From assembly GCF_000179035.2 (NCBI RefSeq), contig NC_015155.1, positions 310,001 to 374,000 of the forward strand: a stretch of 64,000 nt of DNA, read 5' to 3'. The notes beneath the pieces are model-generated. The model did not search any database and was not told where the DNA came from. It saw only the letters and a list, made by a program, of their open reading frames with translations. Source of the stretch: Mycoplasma suis str. Illinois. GTDB lineage: Bacteria; Bacillota_I; Bacilli_A; Mycoplasmatales; Mycoplasmoidaceae. The translations under genes were made by a program, and so were the position numbers. This document shows positions 1 through 11,169 of the stretch, piece by piece (position 1 is the stretch's first letter; each line of letters starts with the position of its first letter).

Positions 1-98
1 TCCTGCCACCCCCGCCATATTATTAATTTCAAGAAGCAATTAAAAAGGAATAAATAAGAAAAAATTATTTCTGATTAACTAAAAAACTCACTTAAAAA

Positions 99-134
99 AA
101 GTAAGAATATTCTCTTTTAGAGGTATTCTTACTT
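99..134. repeat. 11-bp inverted repeat (hairpin) before the exchanger gene
   Basis: Perfect 11-bp arms, AAGTAAGAATA and TATTCTTACTT, enclose a 14-nt loop that itself contains a short CTCT/AGAG pairing. It lies 15 bp upstream of the next start codon. It may terminate a gene ending before the window or fold in the leader of the exchanger mRNA. The 98 bp before it show no gene I can support. Confidence 0.6.
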
Positions 135-148
135 ATAACTACTTTTAG

Positions 149-1315
149 ATGTCTTCTATTTCAACTTGATTAGAAGATCCTTTCATTCTAATTTTTTGCT
201 TTGTATATGTAAGTGCAGGAATAACTGCACTTTCTTTTTTATTTACAGAGTCAATAAAAAATGTACTAGAAAGATTTAAGCTTTCTGAAAACTTTGTAGG
301 CTCTAGCCTACTAGCAATGGGAACTTCTCTTTCAGAAACTATTAATGCTATTACTGCCGGAATATATGATAGAGGTTCTGGCAGTAATAATAGTCAGCAG
401 AATGGAGAAATGTCTTTCTCCCTGAACTCTCTCTATAACTTAACGGGAGCTAATTTAGTTCAAATAGTATTCCTTGCTTGCGCAACAATATTTATTTGAA
501 ATAGGGCGAGAAAAATAAAGTTTCTTCGCCCTGAATGCAATAGATTTATTTATTCTGTTTTTCAGGGAAAATTATTACTCTGAACTATTTCCACAGTAGA
601 GCTAGCTCTACTGGGAATATTTTTCTTATTTAAGGATTTTTCAAAACAGTTATCTATTGGGGGATATAGTGTTATCCCCTTTTTATTCTTTATTATTTGA
701 GCTTCTTATCTAATATTTTCGAAGAAGACTACTTCTTCGGAAAAAAATTCTTCTACATCCATTCAAGAACAGCAATTAATTCCGAAATATAAGAATATAT
801 TCCAAAACTTATCAAGTTTTAGTTTTCTAATAGTATTTATTCTTATATTTTTTGCTTTCGCTATTCTTGCATTTTTGAATTTCAACTTAGTTTCAAGATT
901 TGAGAAAACTCTAGGTATAGATAAGAATATAGGCTTAGGAACTATCCTAAGCCTAATGACTTCTCTACCTGAGTTTTCTTCTTTCTTCTTCTTGTATAAG
1001 TCTAAGTGTTATGATGCTGCATGTTCTGGTTTTCTAGGGTCAGCATTATTTAACTTAATGCTTCCAGCATTTACTCAGCTATTAAAAGGTGGTTGATTAA
1101 TTGATAGCATTTCAGAAAATGATCAAAAATCTCTTGTTTTCTGAATATTCACAATTCTTATTGTGAATATTTGCTTTGCTATTGGTTACTTCACTAATAA
1201 AAGACGTACATTCCTATGAGGAATAAGGAATGTACGCTGAAATATTAGTTGAAGTGGGGCAATAATACTTCTATATATTGTTCTCTCGCTAGTTATTTCT
1301 CCTATGTTTTTCTAG
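149..1315 (+). CDS. Sodium/calcium exchanger family (CaCA) membrane protein
   Basis: A 388-residue polytopic membrane protein with the two alpha-repeats typical of CaCA cation antiporters. The first, GTSLSETINAI (about residues 57-67), matches the family G-S-x-x-E core. The second, SLMTSLPEFSS followed by GSALFN, lies near residues 268-298. The acidic residues in these repeats normally coordinate the cation, so Ca2+/Na+ or Ca2+/H+ exchange at the cell membrane is likely; the ion is not determined. ATG 149 is the first start after an in-frame stop and gives the first membrane helix. UGA is read as Trp several times. The 3' end overlaps the convergent ileS end by 27 bp. Confidence 0.75.
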
Positions 1316-4027
1316 TGTCTTGACACAGTCAAGACATAGAAGATAATCCTTATCTATATATTTATAGTTTTGAGTCTCTTTATGACAATAAAGAAGACAT
1401 CTAGAACAAGGAGTATTTAGACTTTTTAGAACTTCTAGTTCGTTTGAACTAGAAAGTTCTAATTCAGCTACTCCTAGCATTCTTCTGAAATCCTCTTTAC
1501 TGAAGTAATTGAACATACTTTCAGGAAGAAGTAATTTAACTTCCTTTATGGAATTAAATTCCTTCTTTGAGTATTTTTTTTCCATAATGGAAAATAGTTT
1601 TTCCTTTATGGAAAAGAAGTGATCTCAGTGGGATTGTTCTTTTACTTGAGTATTGTGAATATTCGTGACATCTCAATTTTCCAGTCAAATTGAGTCTTTT
1701 TTGTTTTCCATTTCTAAGTGACTGTATACTTCCTCAGCCGTCTGAGGAAGGAATATAGAGAGAATAAGGAGAGAATATTTAAGTACTCTTGAAATGACAC
1801 TTATAACTTCTGATTTATAAGTGTCATCACTATCTCTAGAGTAGAGAATTGGTTTCACTATCTCTAGATATCAACTAGAGTAGAGATCAGTGAAATCCAT
1901 TAATTTCTTAATGACCTTATAGAAATTAAAGAGATTTAATTCTCTTTCTGCGAAACTTATAGTTTCCAGAAATAGAGAGTAAATATATTTATTTTCTGGA
2001 TAGTGGAAATTAAGTTCCACTAATTTAGTATTCTCTCAGTCAAATTTACCTAGTACTGAGAGAGAAAACTTAAATAAGATATTTCTTATTTTTCTGTATT
2101 GCAATTGAACAGAGTTCATTTGTGATTCACTAAATTTCATATCTTTTAGATAATTGGAATTTCCAATTCACAATCTGAAAATATCAGCTCCATATTTAGA
2201 AACCATTTCCAAGGGATCAATTACATTGCCCTTGGATTTGGACATTTTATGTCCTTTTTCATCTAGTACAAATCCATGGGCAACTAGAGATTTAAAAGGT
2301 AATTTACCCAAAGTAAGTAGAGAAAGAATAGAGGATGAATTGAATCATCCTCTAAGTTGATCTCCTCCCTCTATATAAACATCAGAAGGATAGACATTTC
2401 CTTCTTTATCTTTATTGAGGAAGAAAGCTGAACCGGAATCGAATCAAACATCTAGAGTATCTGTACATTTAGAAAACTTACTTTCTTCCTCTTTAGATAT
2501 ATTTCTCACAAAGTGAGAAATTGGCTTAGTATATCAACTACTAATACCTTCTTTAGTCAATATCTCTATATTTCTAGAGAGTTGTTCTAGTCCTCCAAAT
2601 ACCTTATTTTCTCGGAAGATAATAGGTATTGGAAGACCTCAAGCTCTTTGTCTAGAAATACATCACTCAGCTCTAGAGCTTAGTTGATCTTTTAATTTAT
2701 TGAATAATCAAGATGGTTGAGTAAATATTTTTTCAGAAAATATTCCATCTAAATCTTTCTTCAAACCATCTAGATTTAGGAATCACTGCTTAGTAGATCT
2801 ATATAAGATAGGCAAATTAGTTCTTCAGTCCTTACCTACTTTGTGCTTGATCTTGTGCACTTTTAATAGTTGTTCCTTTTCGGAAAGGAACTCTATTACT
2901 ATTTTGGAAGCTGATTGATAAAAGGTTTTTGCTATAGGAGGGAACTTTACCTCCTCAAAGAAAAAACCTTTTTCATCAATAGCACAATAAGGTTGTATAT
3001 TGTTTTCTTTGCAAACTAAGTAGTCTTCTTCACCTAGCCCTGGAGCCATATGAACAAATCCACTTCCTTTTCCTTCTACAAGGAAATTACCAAGGAATAT
3101 AGAATTTATATCCCCTGTTAGACTATTTAGATACTTTAGTTTTGGAAGTAGTTCAGATTCCACTGAACTAAGTATTTCAATATCTGATTCTTCTCATCCT
3201 AGTATTTCTTTAGCAGTAGAAATAAAAGTATGAGAAGATAAATAGATATTGTTTTGATATTTAAAGAATGAATACTTTAAACTTGGGTGAAAAGCTATGG
3301 CTAGATTGGCTTCCAAGCTGTAAGGAGTAGTTGTTCAAAGTATTATTTTTGCTCCCTCCAATTCTGGAGGGAGATCTGATACTATTTCTCAGACAAAGTA
3401 AATACTGTCACAGTCTACATCTTCATAGTTAAGTTCTGAATCAGCTAAAGCTGTTAAAGAAGAATATGATCATGCAACAGGTTTATATTCTTGGAAGATT
3501 AGATTTTTAGAGAAAAGTTCTCTAAAAATAGAATATTCATTCTCAGTGAAATTAGGGTTAGAAGTTAAATAGTATGGAACACAGGGAAAGGATAGATTTA
3601 GACTTGAAAGTTGCTTTGCCTGTGTTTCAACTTGAGAAAGAGCATAATTTAAAGATCTCTTAAGTTTTTCTGGAACCTCCATTTGCTTGAAATTTGGAAC
3701 TTCTTTCTCAAGTTTGGATTCAATTGGAAGTCCGTGCATGTCTCAGCCTAGCCCAAGCTCAGTAGAAAATCCTGAAATATTTTTTCACCTAACTATTAGA
3801 TCCTTTAGGACTTTGTTAAGTGCGTGTCCCATATGAATAGAACCATTAGCATATGGAGGCCCATCCATTACAACAAAACTAGGTTTATCCTTGTTTTGTT
3901 CTAGTCTCTTTGAGTAAATTTGATTTTGCAATCAAAACTCAAAGAAAGATTTCTGTTTTTGAACTAAATTAGCCTTCATAGAGAAGGCTGTTTTGGGTAA
4001 AAATAGAGTGTCTTTTAAAGAAGACAT
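1289..4027 (-). CDS. ileS: Isoleucyl-tRNA synthetase
   Basis: Class I aminoacyl-tRNA synthetase of 912 residues, the usual IleS length. It charges tRNA-Ile and edits misactivated Val. The HIGH-type motif (HMGH) is at about residues 65-68 in [16 protein letters not shown], and the KMSKS loop is at about residue 596. The C-terminus has two Cys-x-x-Cys pairs (about 874 and 898) forming the usual zinc knuckle. ATG 4027 gives the standard N-terminus. Many UGA codons fall at Trp positions. It is transcribed against gmk and overlaps the exchanger gene at its 3' end. Several perfect inverted repeats lie inside the coding region. Confidence 0.97.
1729..1826. repeat. Perfect hairpins inside ileS
   Basis: Two perfect inverted repeats lie close together within ileS: CTTCCTCAG/CTGAGGAAG (1729-1750, 4-nt loop) and TGACACTTATAA/TTATAAGTGTCA (1795-1826, 8-nt loop, 12-bp stem). 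They sit in coding sequence, so they are not ordinary terminators. They illustrate a pattern repeated along the window. Confidence 0.7.
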
Positions 4028-4133
4028 ACTACTTATTTTCTATAAATTTTGAAAAAAATTTATGAAAATGTATTTATGTGAGAGTAAAGAGTATTTTTCC
4101 AGTCTAAAAATTTAATAAAAATTTTTATACAAA

Positions 4134-4736
4134 ATACCTAATATTACCGAGAATATAGAAAAAATTCCTAAGAAAGGAAAGTTATTTGTTATCTGCGGCC
4201 CTAGTGGCGTAGGAAAAAGAACTTTACTTTCTGAATTAATAAAAAAAGAAGAACTTAATTTAACGATTAATGTGTCCTTTACATCTAGATCTCCCAGAGT
4301 GGGAGAAATAGATTCAAAGGACTACTACTTTATTTCCAAAGAAAAATTTGAGAAATTAATCCAAGAAGATAGATTCTTGGAGCATGCTTATTTCTTTGGA
4401 GAATATTATGGTACTTCTAGAGATACTGTTCAAGAACTTCTTGAACAGGGAAAAAATGTAATTCTAGAAATAGAAGTTATAGGTTTCTGACAAATTAAGA
4501 GAAAAATAGAAGACTTTGTTTCTATATTTATCTATCCTCCGTCTTTAGAACATTTAAGAGAAAGATTAGTCAAAAGACAGACGGAGGATAAAGAAAATAT
4601 AGATAGAAGATTAAAGAAAGCAGAAGAAGAGCTTAAAGAGATAGTTCACTTTAAGCACACAGTATTAAATGACAATATAGAACAAGCTCTTCTTTCTCTT
4701 ACTCAGATAATCACTTCCGAGGTAGGAAGTGATTAA
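4134..4736 (+). CDS. gmk: Guanylate kinase with non-canonical start
   Basis: Phosphorylates GMP to GDP with ATP. Walker A appears as GPSGVGKR (family usual GPSGVGKG/S), followed by the GMP-binding segment SFTSRSPRVGE and YYFISKEKF, and a C-terminal region rich in Arg and Lys as in the lid. About 200 residues, normal for Gmk. The frame opens after TAA 4116 and contains no ATG, GTG or TTG before the P-loop. The first ATG (part-way through SFTSRSPR) would delete the ATP site. ATA 4134 or ATA 4155 is the likely start; which of the two is unsure. It is followed 9 nt later by the HAD gene. Confidence 0.9.
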
Positions 4737-4745
4737 AAAATAAAA

Positions 4746-5633
4746 GTGGTGGAAAAAGGAGCTAGTAGATTGTTAAAGACAAAAATAAAAGTATTATTTT
4801 CTGACTTGGATGGTACTTTACTTTCCCCAAGAAGTTGACTTTGGGGAAAAGTAAGAACACATACACTTTCTACATTAGGTACTTTCTTAGATGATGGAGA
4901 ACATCATCTAATACTAGCTACAGGAAGAAATATAACTAGAGCTAAAGTAATTTCTGACTGATTAGAAGAAAGATTAGGTGGGTATAAGATACCCTACCTA
5001 ATCTGCTTAAATGGAGGAACTCTAGTTAATAATGAAACAGGAGAAGTAATTTATTCTAAGTGTTTTAAGGTCTCAAAACTTTGAGAACTTATTAAATTCG
5101 TTAGAAGAAATTTTCTAGCAGTTTTTATGATCTTTACTTCAGATAATCAGTTATTTACAGAGAATAACTGAATATCTAAGTGCTTTGCTAGAAAATTTTC
5201 TAAAAAATATGGAGCTGAAGTTAAGTTTGTAGAACTTTTTGATTTAGAAGGTAATTGAGAGAATATTCAAAAAGTAATGTTTATTAGTTTGCACAGAAAT
5301 TCAGAAAAACTTAGAGCTATGCTAGAAGCTAAGTTTTCTGAATTTTATGTATCCACTCACGGAGGTTGATTGCTAGAAGTTATTGATAAAAAAATCAATA
5401 AGTTCTATGCAATAGAAGAAATTCTAAAAATAGAAAAAAATTGAAACTTAAGGGAATGCTGCGGAGCAGGAAATGAGGGAAATGATCTTATGATGATTCA
5501 GGAATGTGGCTTTGGAGTGGCAGTAGACTTCCACTCCAAAAAGAGCTTTAAGTACAATCCTGAATTAATTAATTTCCACACAACAAATAAAGATGGAAAA
5601 GCTATTGCTAGAGCTCTTCTAGAGAACTTTTAG
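4746..5633 (+). CDS. HAD superfamily hydrolase, Cof-type
   Basis: A 295-residue haloacid-dehalogenase-type phosphatase. The nucleophile motif DLDGT is at residues 20-24; motif II is TGR in LILATGRN. Motifs III-IV are represented by GAGNEGNDLMM near residue 240, and the long cap between them is typical of Cof/IIB sugar-phosphate phosphatases. Substrate cannot be inferred. GTG 4746 (GTG 4749 also possible) follows gmk by 9 nt, so the two probably form one transcript. Several UGA codons encode Trp. An A7 tract inside the gene is read in frame without a shift. Confidence 0.85.
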
Positions 5634-5650
5634 TAGTTTTCTAACTAACT

Positions 5651-6130
5651 TTGACTAGAGTTCTAATTATCTGTGGAAGCAATAGTAGAGACTCCAAAAG
5701 TGTTACATTAACACAACAAATATCTAAACAGCTCTCTTTATGAGCTGTTTATCTAAATTCCTATGAATTTATTCCACTATTAACTAACGAAATAATAAAT
5801 AAGAGGGAGTTTCCTCCCTCTATTAAGTATTTATCTGAAAAAATACTAGAGCACGATATTCTTGTTTTGGTATTTCCGCAATATAACTACAACTTTTCAG
5901 GTTTCTTTAAGAATGTATTAGACTGGTGCAGTCTACATACTAAAAAAATTTTCTTAAAGAAACGAATAGTATTAGTTGGAGTTAGCAGTTCTAGAGTGGG
6001 AGAAGAAGAGTTCGAGAAAATAACTTCTTGAACTTGCTACTCCCTAGGTGCTGAAGAAATTGTTTTCTTCAACAAAACTCCTAATGAAAATCTGGAAGAT
6101 TTTATTAGTCAAATAGGTAAATATGTATAG
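5651..6130 (+). CDS. NADPH-dependent FMN reductase-like flavoprotein
   Basis: A 159-residue fl­avodoxin-fold protein. The N-terminal phosphate-binding loop GSNSRDSKSV follows the first strand (VLIICGSNSR), and the PQYNYNFSGFFKNVLDW segment matches the PEYN-S-x-P-G-x-x-K-x-x-x-D motif of FMN reductases. TTG 5651 is the only start after the in-frame stop. It overlaps the next gene (FecCD permease) by 8 nt, which ties it to the uptake operon. A flavin reductase beside a FecCD-type transporter could reduce ferric iron or a chelate, but that role is inferred from position only. Confidence 0.7.
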
Positions 6131-7253
6131 GAATATATATGCTTATTATTCTTTTCCTACAAAAATACTTGAAAAGAATAATAAGACTGAGAAGTGAAAT
6201 GTATTCAAATATCTTTTCAATAGAAAATGACTTATTGGCTTTGGCCTAGTATTAGTTACACTAGGCCTTTTAGTATTTAATCTATCTCAACAATTCCAAA
6301 ATAGCTGAGATACTGAAGAAGTCTTAGCTCCATTTTTTGGAGTTAGGCCTAAATTTCAGGAACAATCTCAGCAATTAGAAAGTGCTGGTTCCTGAGCTGG
6401 CTACCAAAAAGTAGTTTGAATTTGCTTAGCTTCTATTCTTGCAGCTATTCTTCTGTCTTTATCAGGGAATGTTTCACAATCCCTGCTACAAAACCCACTA
6501 GCTGATTGTTCAACTTTAGGAATGATTGATGCAGCGGGATTTGGGCTTATGATTCTCAAAACAATTTTGGGAGCCTCTACAGGAAATTATTATTGAGCAT
6601 ATTTTGCTTCTGCATTCTTTTGCGCATTTCTTGTGTTCGCTCTCATATTATTTCTCTTTAATAGAGAGACTGCATGAGAGAGAACAAATACATGCACAAT
6701 GATTATTCTCTTCGGTCTTGTTCTGAATATATTCTTCAGAACATCTGTCCACTTAATAAAAGAGCATAGTGCAACTTCAGTTAATGTTGCATATGCTCTT
6801 GCAATGGGAGGTGCTGAAAACATTTATGAAATGTTTCCATCTCAATACACACTACTAAGATGAGCAATTCCTATAGTAGTTGTTTTATTTATAGTCACTC
6901 GACTATTATCCAAGAATTGAAACCTAACTGAGTTAGGTTTTGATCAAGCACATTCTCTTGGAGTGAATATAAAACTTCTGCAGTTTATTGGTTACTCAAT
7001 AATACTGTGTTGCAACACACTAACAATTAACTTAGTAGGGAATATTTCTTTCATAGGACTTATTAGTACGCATTTAGCTAGAAAGCTATATCGTACTAGA
7101 AAGTATGAAACAATAATTCCAGTATCTGCAATTATTGCAGTTACTCTAATAATGGTTGCAGTTACTGTAAATCAATTAGTTCCAGCTATTTCTAGCTCTA
7201 ACTTAATACTTGCTTTAGGAGCTCTTTCCCTTCTTCTTTTAACTAAGGAATAA
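6123..7253 (+). CDS. FecCD-family ABC transporter permease 1
   Basis: A 376-residue polytopic protein with the FecCD signature: SLSGNVSQSLLQNPLADCSTLGMIDAAGFG resembles the family G-x-x-Q-x-x-x-x-NPLA-P-x-x-LG motif near residues 115-140. The C-terminal SFIGLISTHLARKL matches the family (F)IGL-x-x-PH-x-x-R motif. These permeases import iron-siderophore, haem or cobalamin. It starts at ATG 6123 inside the end of the flavin reductase gene. It is followed 5 nt later by a second permease. Several UGA codons are read as Trp. Confidence 0.85.
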
Positions 7254-7258
7254 GACTT

Positions 7259-8299
7259 ATGTCTGTATTCCACCCTATTAGGGCAGAGAGAGCTCTCCAA
7301 ATGAGGGCTCTTAGTGAGCCCTCAAAATGAATAAGTCTCCTAATAGTTTTCATTTCAGCTACATTCTTCACACTATTTACCTTTGATGGACGATATGACT
7401 TTTCATATCGGATATCTAATCCTAGACTTTGACAATATTTTCTCGCTATGTTCAGTGGAGGAGCACTAGGAGTAGCTGGACTACTCCTTCAAAAATTAAC
7501 TAAGAATCCACTAGCTGATATATCACTTTTAGGGATTGGATCCCTAAATATTATTGCTATATCTTTATATATCTTTTTCCAATTTGATGGAGAAAAAGCT
7601 TCAGTACCATCTCTAAAAGTAATACTCCCTTTTATTTCTTTGGCAGCGTCCCTAATAGGGACGTGCCTTATTTACTTTTTATCTAAGAATAAAAAGAATA
7701 CTCAATCCTTTGTTATTTCTGGAATATCATTTCAATTTTTCTGTGAAGCTATTAGCGTAGCTATTCTTAGCTTCGTCAATAGTGACAGAGATCAAGCTTC
7801 ACAGATTTCAAGAGAAATAGCTAACTATAGCTATGGAAGAATTCCAGATCTTCAAGATATATCAGCTTTTCCTCACTGAAGAATTGTCACAATTATTTCT
7901 TTCATACTAATCACCATTACAGTGGGATTAGTATGACTATTTAGAAGAGAACTAGAAATAATTGAATTGGGAGATGATTATGCTATCTCCCAGGGAATCC
8001 AAATAGAAAAACTAAAGAAAATGTTTTTTGTTGTTATTGCAGTTCTAGCTGGATTAGAAAGTGCCCTAATAGGGACAATATCCCTATTGGGAATAATTGC
8101 TCCACATATTGCCAAATTTATATTTGGCAATAAAGCTTCTTCTAATGTACTTGTAAGTTTTATTTGTGGAGCACTCCTAGTTGTATTAGCTACTTTCTTG
8201 TCCGTTAATTACGGACAAAACATTCCTATTGGAGTGCTCTCTACAGCAATTATTACTCCTATATTTTTATTCCTAATACTGAAACAAAGAGGAATTTAA
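7259..8299 (+). CDS. FecCD-family ABC transporter permease 2
   Basis: A 346-residue membrane protein paralogous to the preceding permease. FSGGALGVAGLLLQKLTKNPLAD (start about residue 64) is a close match to the FecCD motif, and LGIIAPHIAKF (about residues 281-291) matches the family coupling segment. Together with permease 1 it would form the heterodimeric channel. ATG 7259 lies 5 nt after the first permease stop. Short inverted repeats such as TCCCTAATAGGGA occur within the gene. The transported ligand is unknown; iron or haem is a reasonable guess for the family. Confidence 0.85.
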
Positions 8300-8327
8300 C
8301 TTTCCTCTTGAATTCGGAAATATAGAA

Positions 8328-9164
8328 ATGAAATTCAAATTTCTTTCTATATTTGCTTCAGTATTTACTGGATTTGTCCCTTTAACTGCTTATAGTTTTG
8401 GGAAATTGAATAGTAAATTTTCAGCTTTAAAAAGTAGAGATCAGTTTTTAAATCCTTCCCCTAGTGTGAGTGGAAGAGAAAGGGTTTCTAGTAGTCAGTC
8501 TTTCGAAATGCCCGACTATAGTTCTTGATCTTTGATATTTAATTCAGGTAGTTTTTCTTTCATTAAAAAAATTCTGAATCAATTAGATATTCAAGCTCAC
8601 AATAAACAATTAAAGCCTAAAAACACCCAAACATTACCAAAAGGTCTTTTCAATACTAGCAATGAACTCTATACAGAAAGCTTTCAAAAACTTATGAAAA
8701 AGTTTTTTAAAGATTTAAGTTGAGTTCATTTAGTAACTCCTATTGAGGGAGCTGGAGAACCTCAACAACAAGCTTTAGTTCAAGCTTCTTCATCAAGTAG
8801 TTCTTCCAGCTCATCTTCAAGTTCCTCGACTGATACAGATCTTTCAACTTATTTTGAACCATTTAGGCAAAAATTTTTTGCCATAAATGATTGAATTGAA
8901 ACATCTATTATGTTTTTGGTATTGTTAACTTGTTCATCTTTGTTATTAGCTGGATGAGTAATATTTGTGGTATTAGACCCAAATATTGAGAGGTCTAAAA
9001 AAATTAGAAAAATAGGTTTTCACCTGGTAACACAGTTTCCAGGATGATTAATAGTTGATTTCTTAGAAAAGAAAGATAAATCTAAGAAATTAGAGAATCT
9101 TTTATCTTCTTTCGAGAGAAAAGAAAAAATAGAAGTAAGTGTGATATATCTACCTTTAAGTTAG
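8328..9164 (+). CDS. Hypothetical membrane/secreted protein in uptake operon
   Basis: A 278-residue protein without a recognised domain. Residues 1-25 form a signal-like hydrophobic segment; a low-complexity run of serines lies near residues 155-170; a second membrane helix (IMFLVLLTCSSLLLAGW) is near residues 200-220; the C-terminus is charged. This suggests an exported, C-terminally anchored domain joined by a Ser linker. It sits between the FecCD permeases and their ATPase, where a substrate-binding protein is normally found, so it may be a diverged ligand receptor. That is inferred from position only. Confidence 0.6.
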
Positions 9165-9916
9165 ACAACGTTAACTTCAAGGTAGATAATTACAACATTC
9201 TGAAAAACATTAGTTGTAATTTAGAAAAGAATGAATTCTACTCTATAATAGGCCCCAACGGGGCCGGTAAGACTACATTCCTAAAACATTTGGGAGGTAT
9301 TCTTAAGCCTACATCTGGAAAACTCTATGTAGGTGATAAAGAATTAAAGAATATAAGTAGTAAAACATTCTGAGAGAAAACTGCTTATATTCCTCAAGAA
9401 CTAAATATACAGGGAGATACCCCTGTATATGATTTCTTACTTTACTCTAGATATTCTTCTATCTCAAGAATAGATAGAGTAAGTAATGAAGATCATGTTA
9501 GAACTTTAGAGGTTATTAAGTTAGCAGGTATAGAACACTTGCGCTGAAATAGAATGGGAGAACTTTCTGGCGGTCAAAGACAGAAAGTTATATTAGCAAG
9601 TATTTTGATGAAAGATGTAGAACTCATCTTGATGGATGAGCCTACAACTTTCCTAGATGTTCATAATAGAAATTTCTTTATTTCTTTCCTGAAGAGATTG
9701 CATCTCTCAGGTAAAACAATAATTGCTAACTTGCATAACTTTACAGAAATTTCTAATTTATCTACAAAGATTATTGCCCTAAAAGATGGAGAAATCTTCA
9801 AGATGGGAGATAAATCAGAAATTTTGCAAGCAGATGTTCTAAACGAACTATATGATTTAGAACTTCCTTCTGACAACTGACAATCTTTATTGTCAGTAAC
9901 ATCTTCTAACTATTAA
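9146..9916 (+). CDS. ABC transporter ATP-binding protein (FecE-like) with AUA start
   Basis: A 256-residue ATPase partner of the FecCD permeases. Walker A GPNGAGKTT, Q-loop in IPQELN, signature LSGGQRQK and Walker B LILMDEP are all intact, followed by D-loop FLDVHN and an H-switch histidine in ANLHNF. No ATG, GTG or TTG exists in frame between TAA 9083 and Walker A. ATA 9146 (then Ser-Thr-Phe-Lys-Leu-Asp-Asn-Val) gives the normal ABC N-terminus and overlaps the preceding gene by 19 nt. This is one of the clearest non-canonical starts in the window. Confidence 0.88.
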
Positions 9917-11138
9917 GTTCTTAAGAACTTTAATTTGGTTTGCGTGGAAGAACTGACTTCCTCTCAAGACAGCTGTAAAGTGAATTTCTATAAATCACTG
10001 AACAGCTGTCTTTTGTCTTCTAACTTCATGACTATTGAATTTTTTAGAAAATCAAAGCTTTAAGTCTTTAACTTTCTTTGATGAGCTAAAGTGACTTTTT
10101 ATAGCTATATCAATATTTCTTATTGTTTTTAAATTTTTGCTATCAACAAAAATTTATAACTCAATAGTCAATATTGATAGTTTTTTAAAGACATGTTTCT
10201 TTTTAGAAAGTGTCTTTAATCCTTTCGGAATTATATTTACGAAATATTTACTTTTAGCTTGTCCTATTGAATCTTGAGAAGAAAAACCTTCTTCACCTGA
10301 TTTAGTTTCGAAACTAAATCAGTATTATTCAAAAACTATTTTTCCAACAATAATTCCTTCACAGAAGAAATTATTGGTAATTTCTAATCTTTCTTTCTCT
10401 TATAGACACTTTCCTAAAGTTATTGCCAATCTATATAAGTATTTATCTAGATTGGAGTTCATGAGACTTAAATGAAAAAAATATTTAAGTAATAGAGAGA
10501 ATGAGAAACTCATTCGAGAACTTAATTTAAGTCTCAATTCAGGAAAGTTTATTGTAGTTGTAGGTAGCAATGGTTCTGGTAAAAGTACCATTGCTAAGAT
10601 AATAGTTCACCTTCTTTCCAACTATGAAGGTAAAGTATTGTGAGCTGGAAAGGAATTAAAGGACATTTCTATTAAATCTTTTGCTAGAAATGTCTCTTAT
10701 ATTCCTCAGCAATCAATAATCTATCACGATATTTCTCTTTTTGAATTCATCTCAATAGGATTCTCTCCTTGAGAAGGATTCACAAAGAAAATATCTAAAT
10801 CTAAAAAGGAAGAAAAAGTATTAGAAATACTTAAGGAAATGAAATTAGAGAAAGAAATGTCTAAGTCTTTGCATTCCCTCTCTGGAGGGAATAGACAGAA
10901 AGCTATTATTGCTAGATCAATAGTTCAGGGTTCAAAAATTATAGTTTTAGATGAACCTCTAAATTTCTTAGATATTAAAAATAAGATAGTCGTTCTGGAC
11001 TATCTTAAGTCCCTACAAAATAAATATGGTGTGACTATTATCATGATTCATCATGATATAGCACAAGTACAACCTTACTTGGATGAACTAGTAGTTATAG
11101 ATAATGGTTTCCTGGAAAAACACATAAGAGTTAGATAA
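9912..11138 (+). CDS. ABC ATPase with long hydrophobic N-terminal extension
   Basis: The C-terminal 250 residues are a complete ABC ATPase: Walker A GSNGSGKST, IPQQ Q-loop, LSGGNRQK signature, Walker B IIVLDEP and an H-loop in MIHHD. Ahead of it about 150 residues form an open frame with hydrophobic helices (for example WLFIAISIFLIVFKFLL) and many Trp encoded by UGA. The first in-frame codon that could start the whole frame is ATT 9912, overlapping the previous stop. TTG 10035 or TTG 10374 would give shorter forms. The extension is unlike standard transporter ATPases; it may anchor the ATPase in the membrane. Function of the extension is unknown. Confidence 0.7.
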
Positions 11139-11157
11139 AAATTTTTATCTAACTCTT
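11126..11157. terminator. Perfect 16-bp palindrome, likely terminator of the uptake operon
   Basis: Arms AAGAGTTAGATAAAAA and TTTTTATCTAACTCTT abut with no unpaired spacer (32 bp perfect palindrome). The left arm includes the last codons and stop of the ATPase gene, and the right side is followed by a T-rich stretch. A bidirectional intrinsic terminator is likely. Confidence 0.7.
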
Positions 11158-11169
11158 TTTAAATTTTTC

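Noticed and set aside
1-57. Open frame ending at TAA 55-57, possible end of a gene before the window
   Set aside because: Only 18 codons of low-complexity sequence; nothing recognisable to support a product.
2154-2360. Plus-strand open frame inside ileS
   Set aside because: Antisense shadow of ileS; the minus-strand reading contains the KMSKS region and is clearly the real gene.
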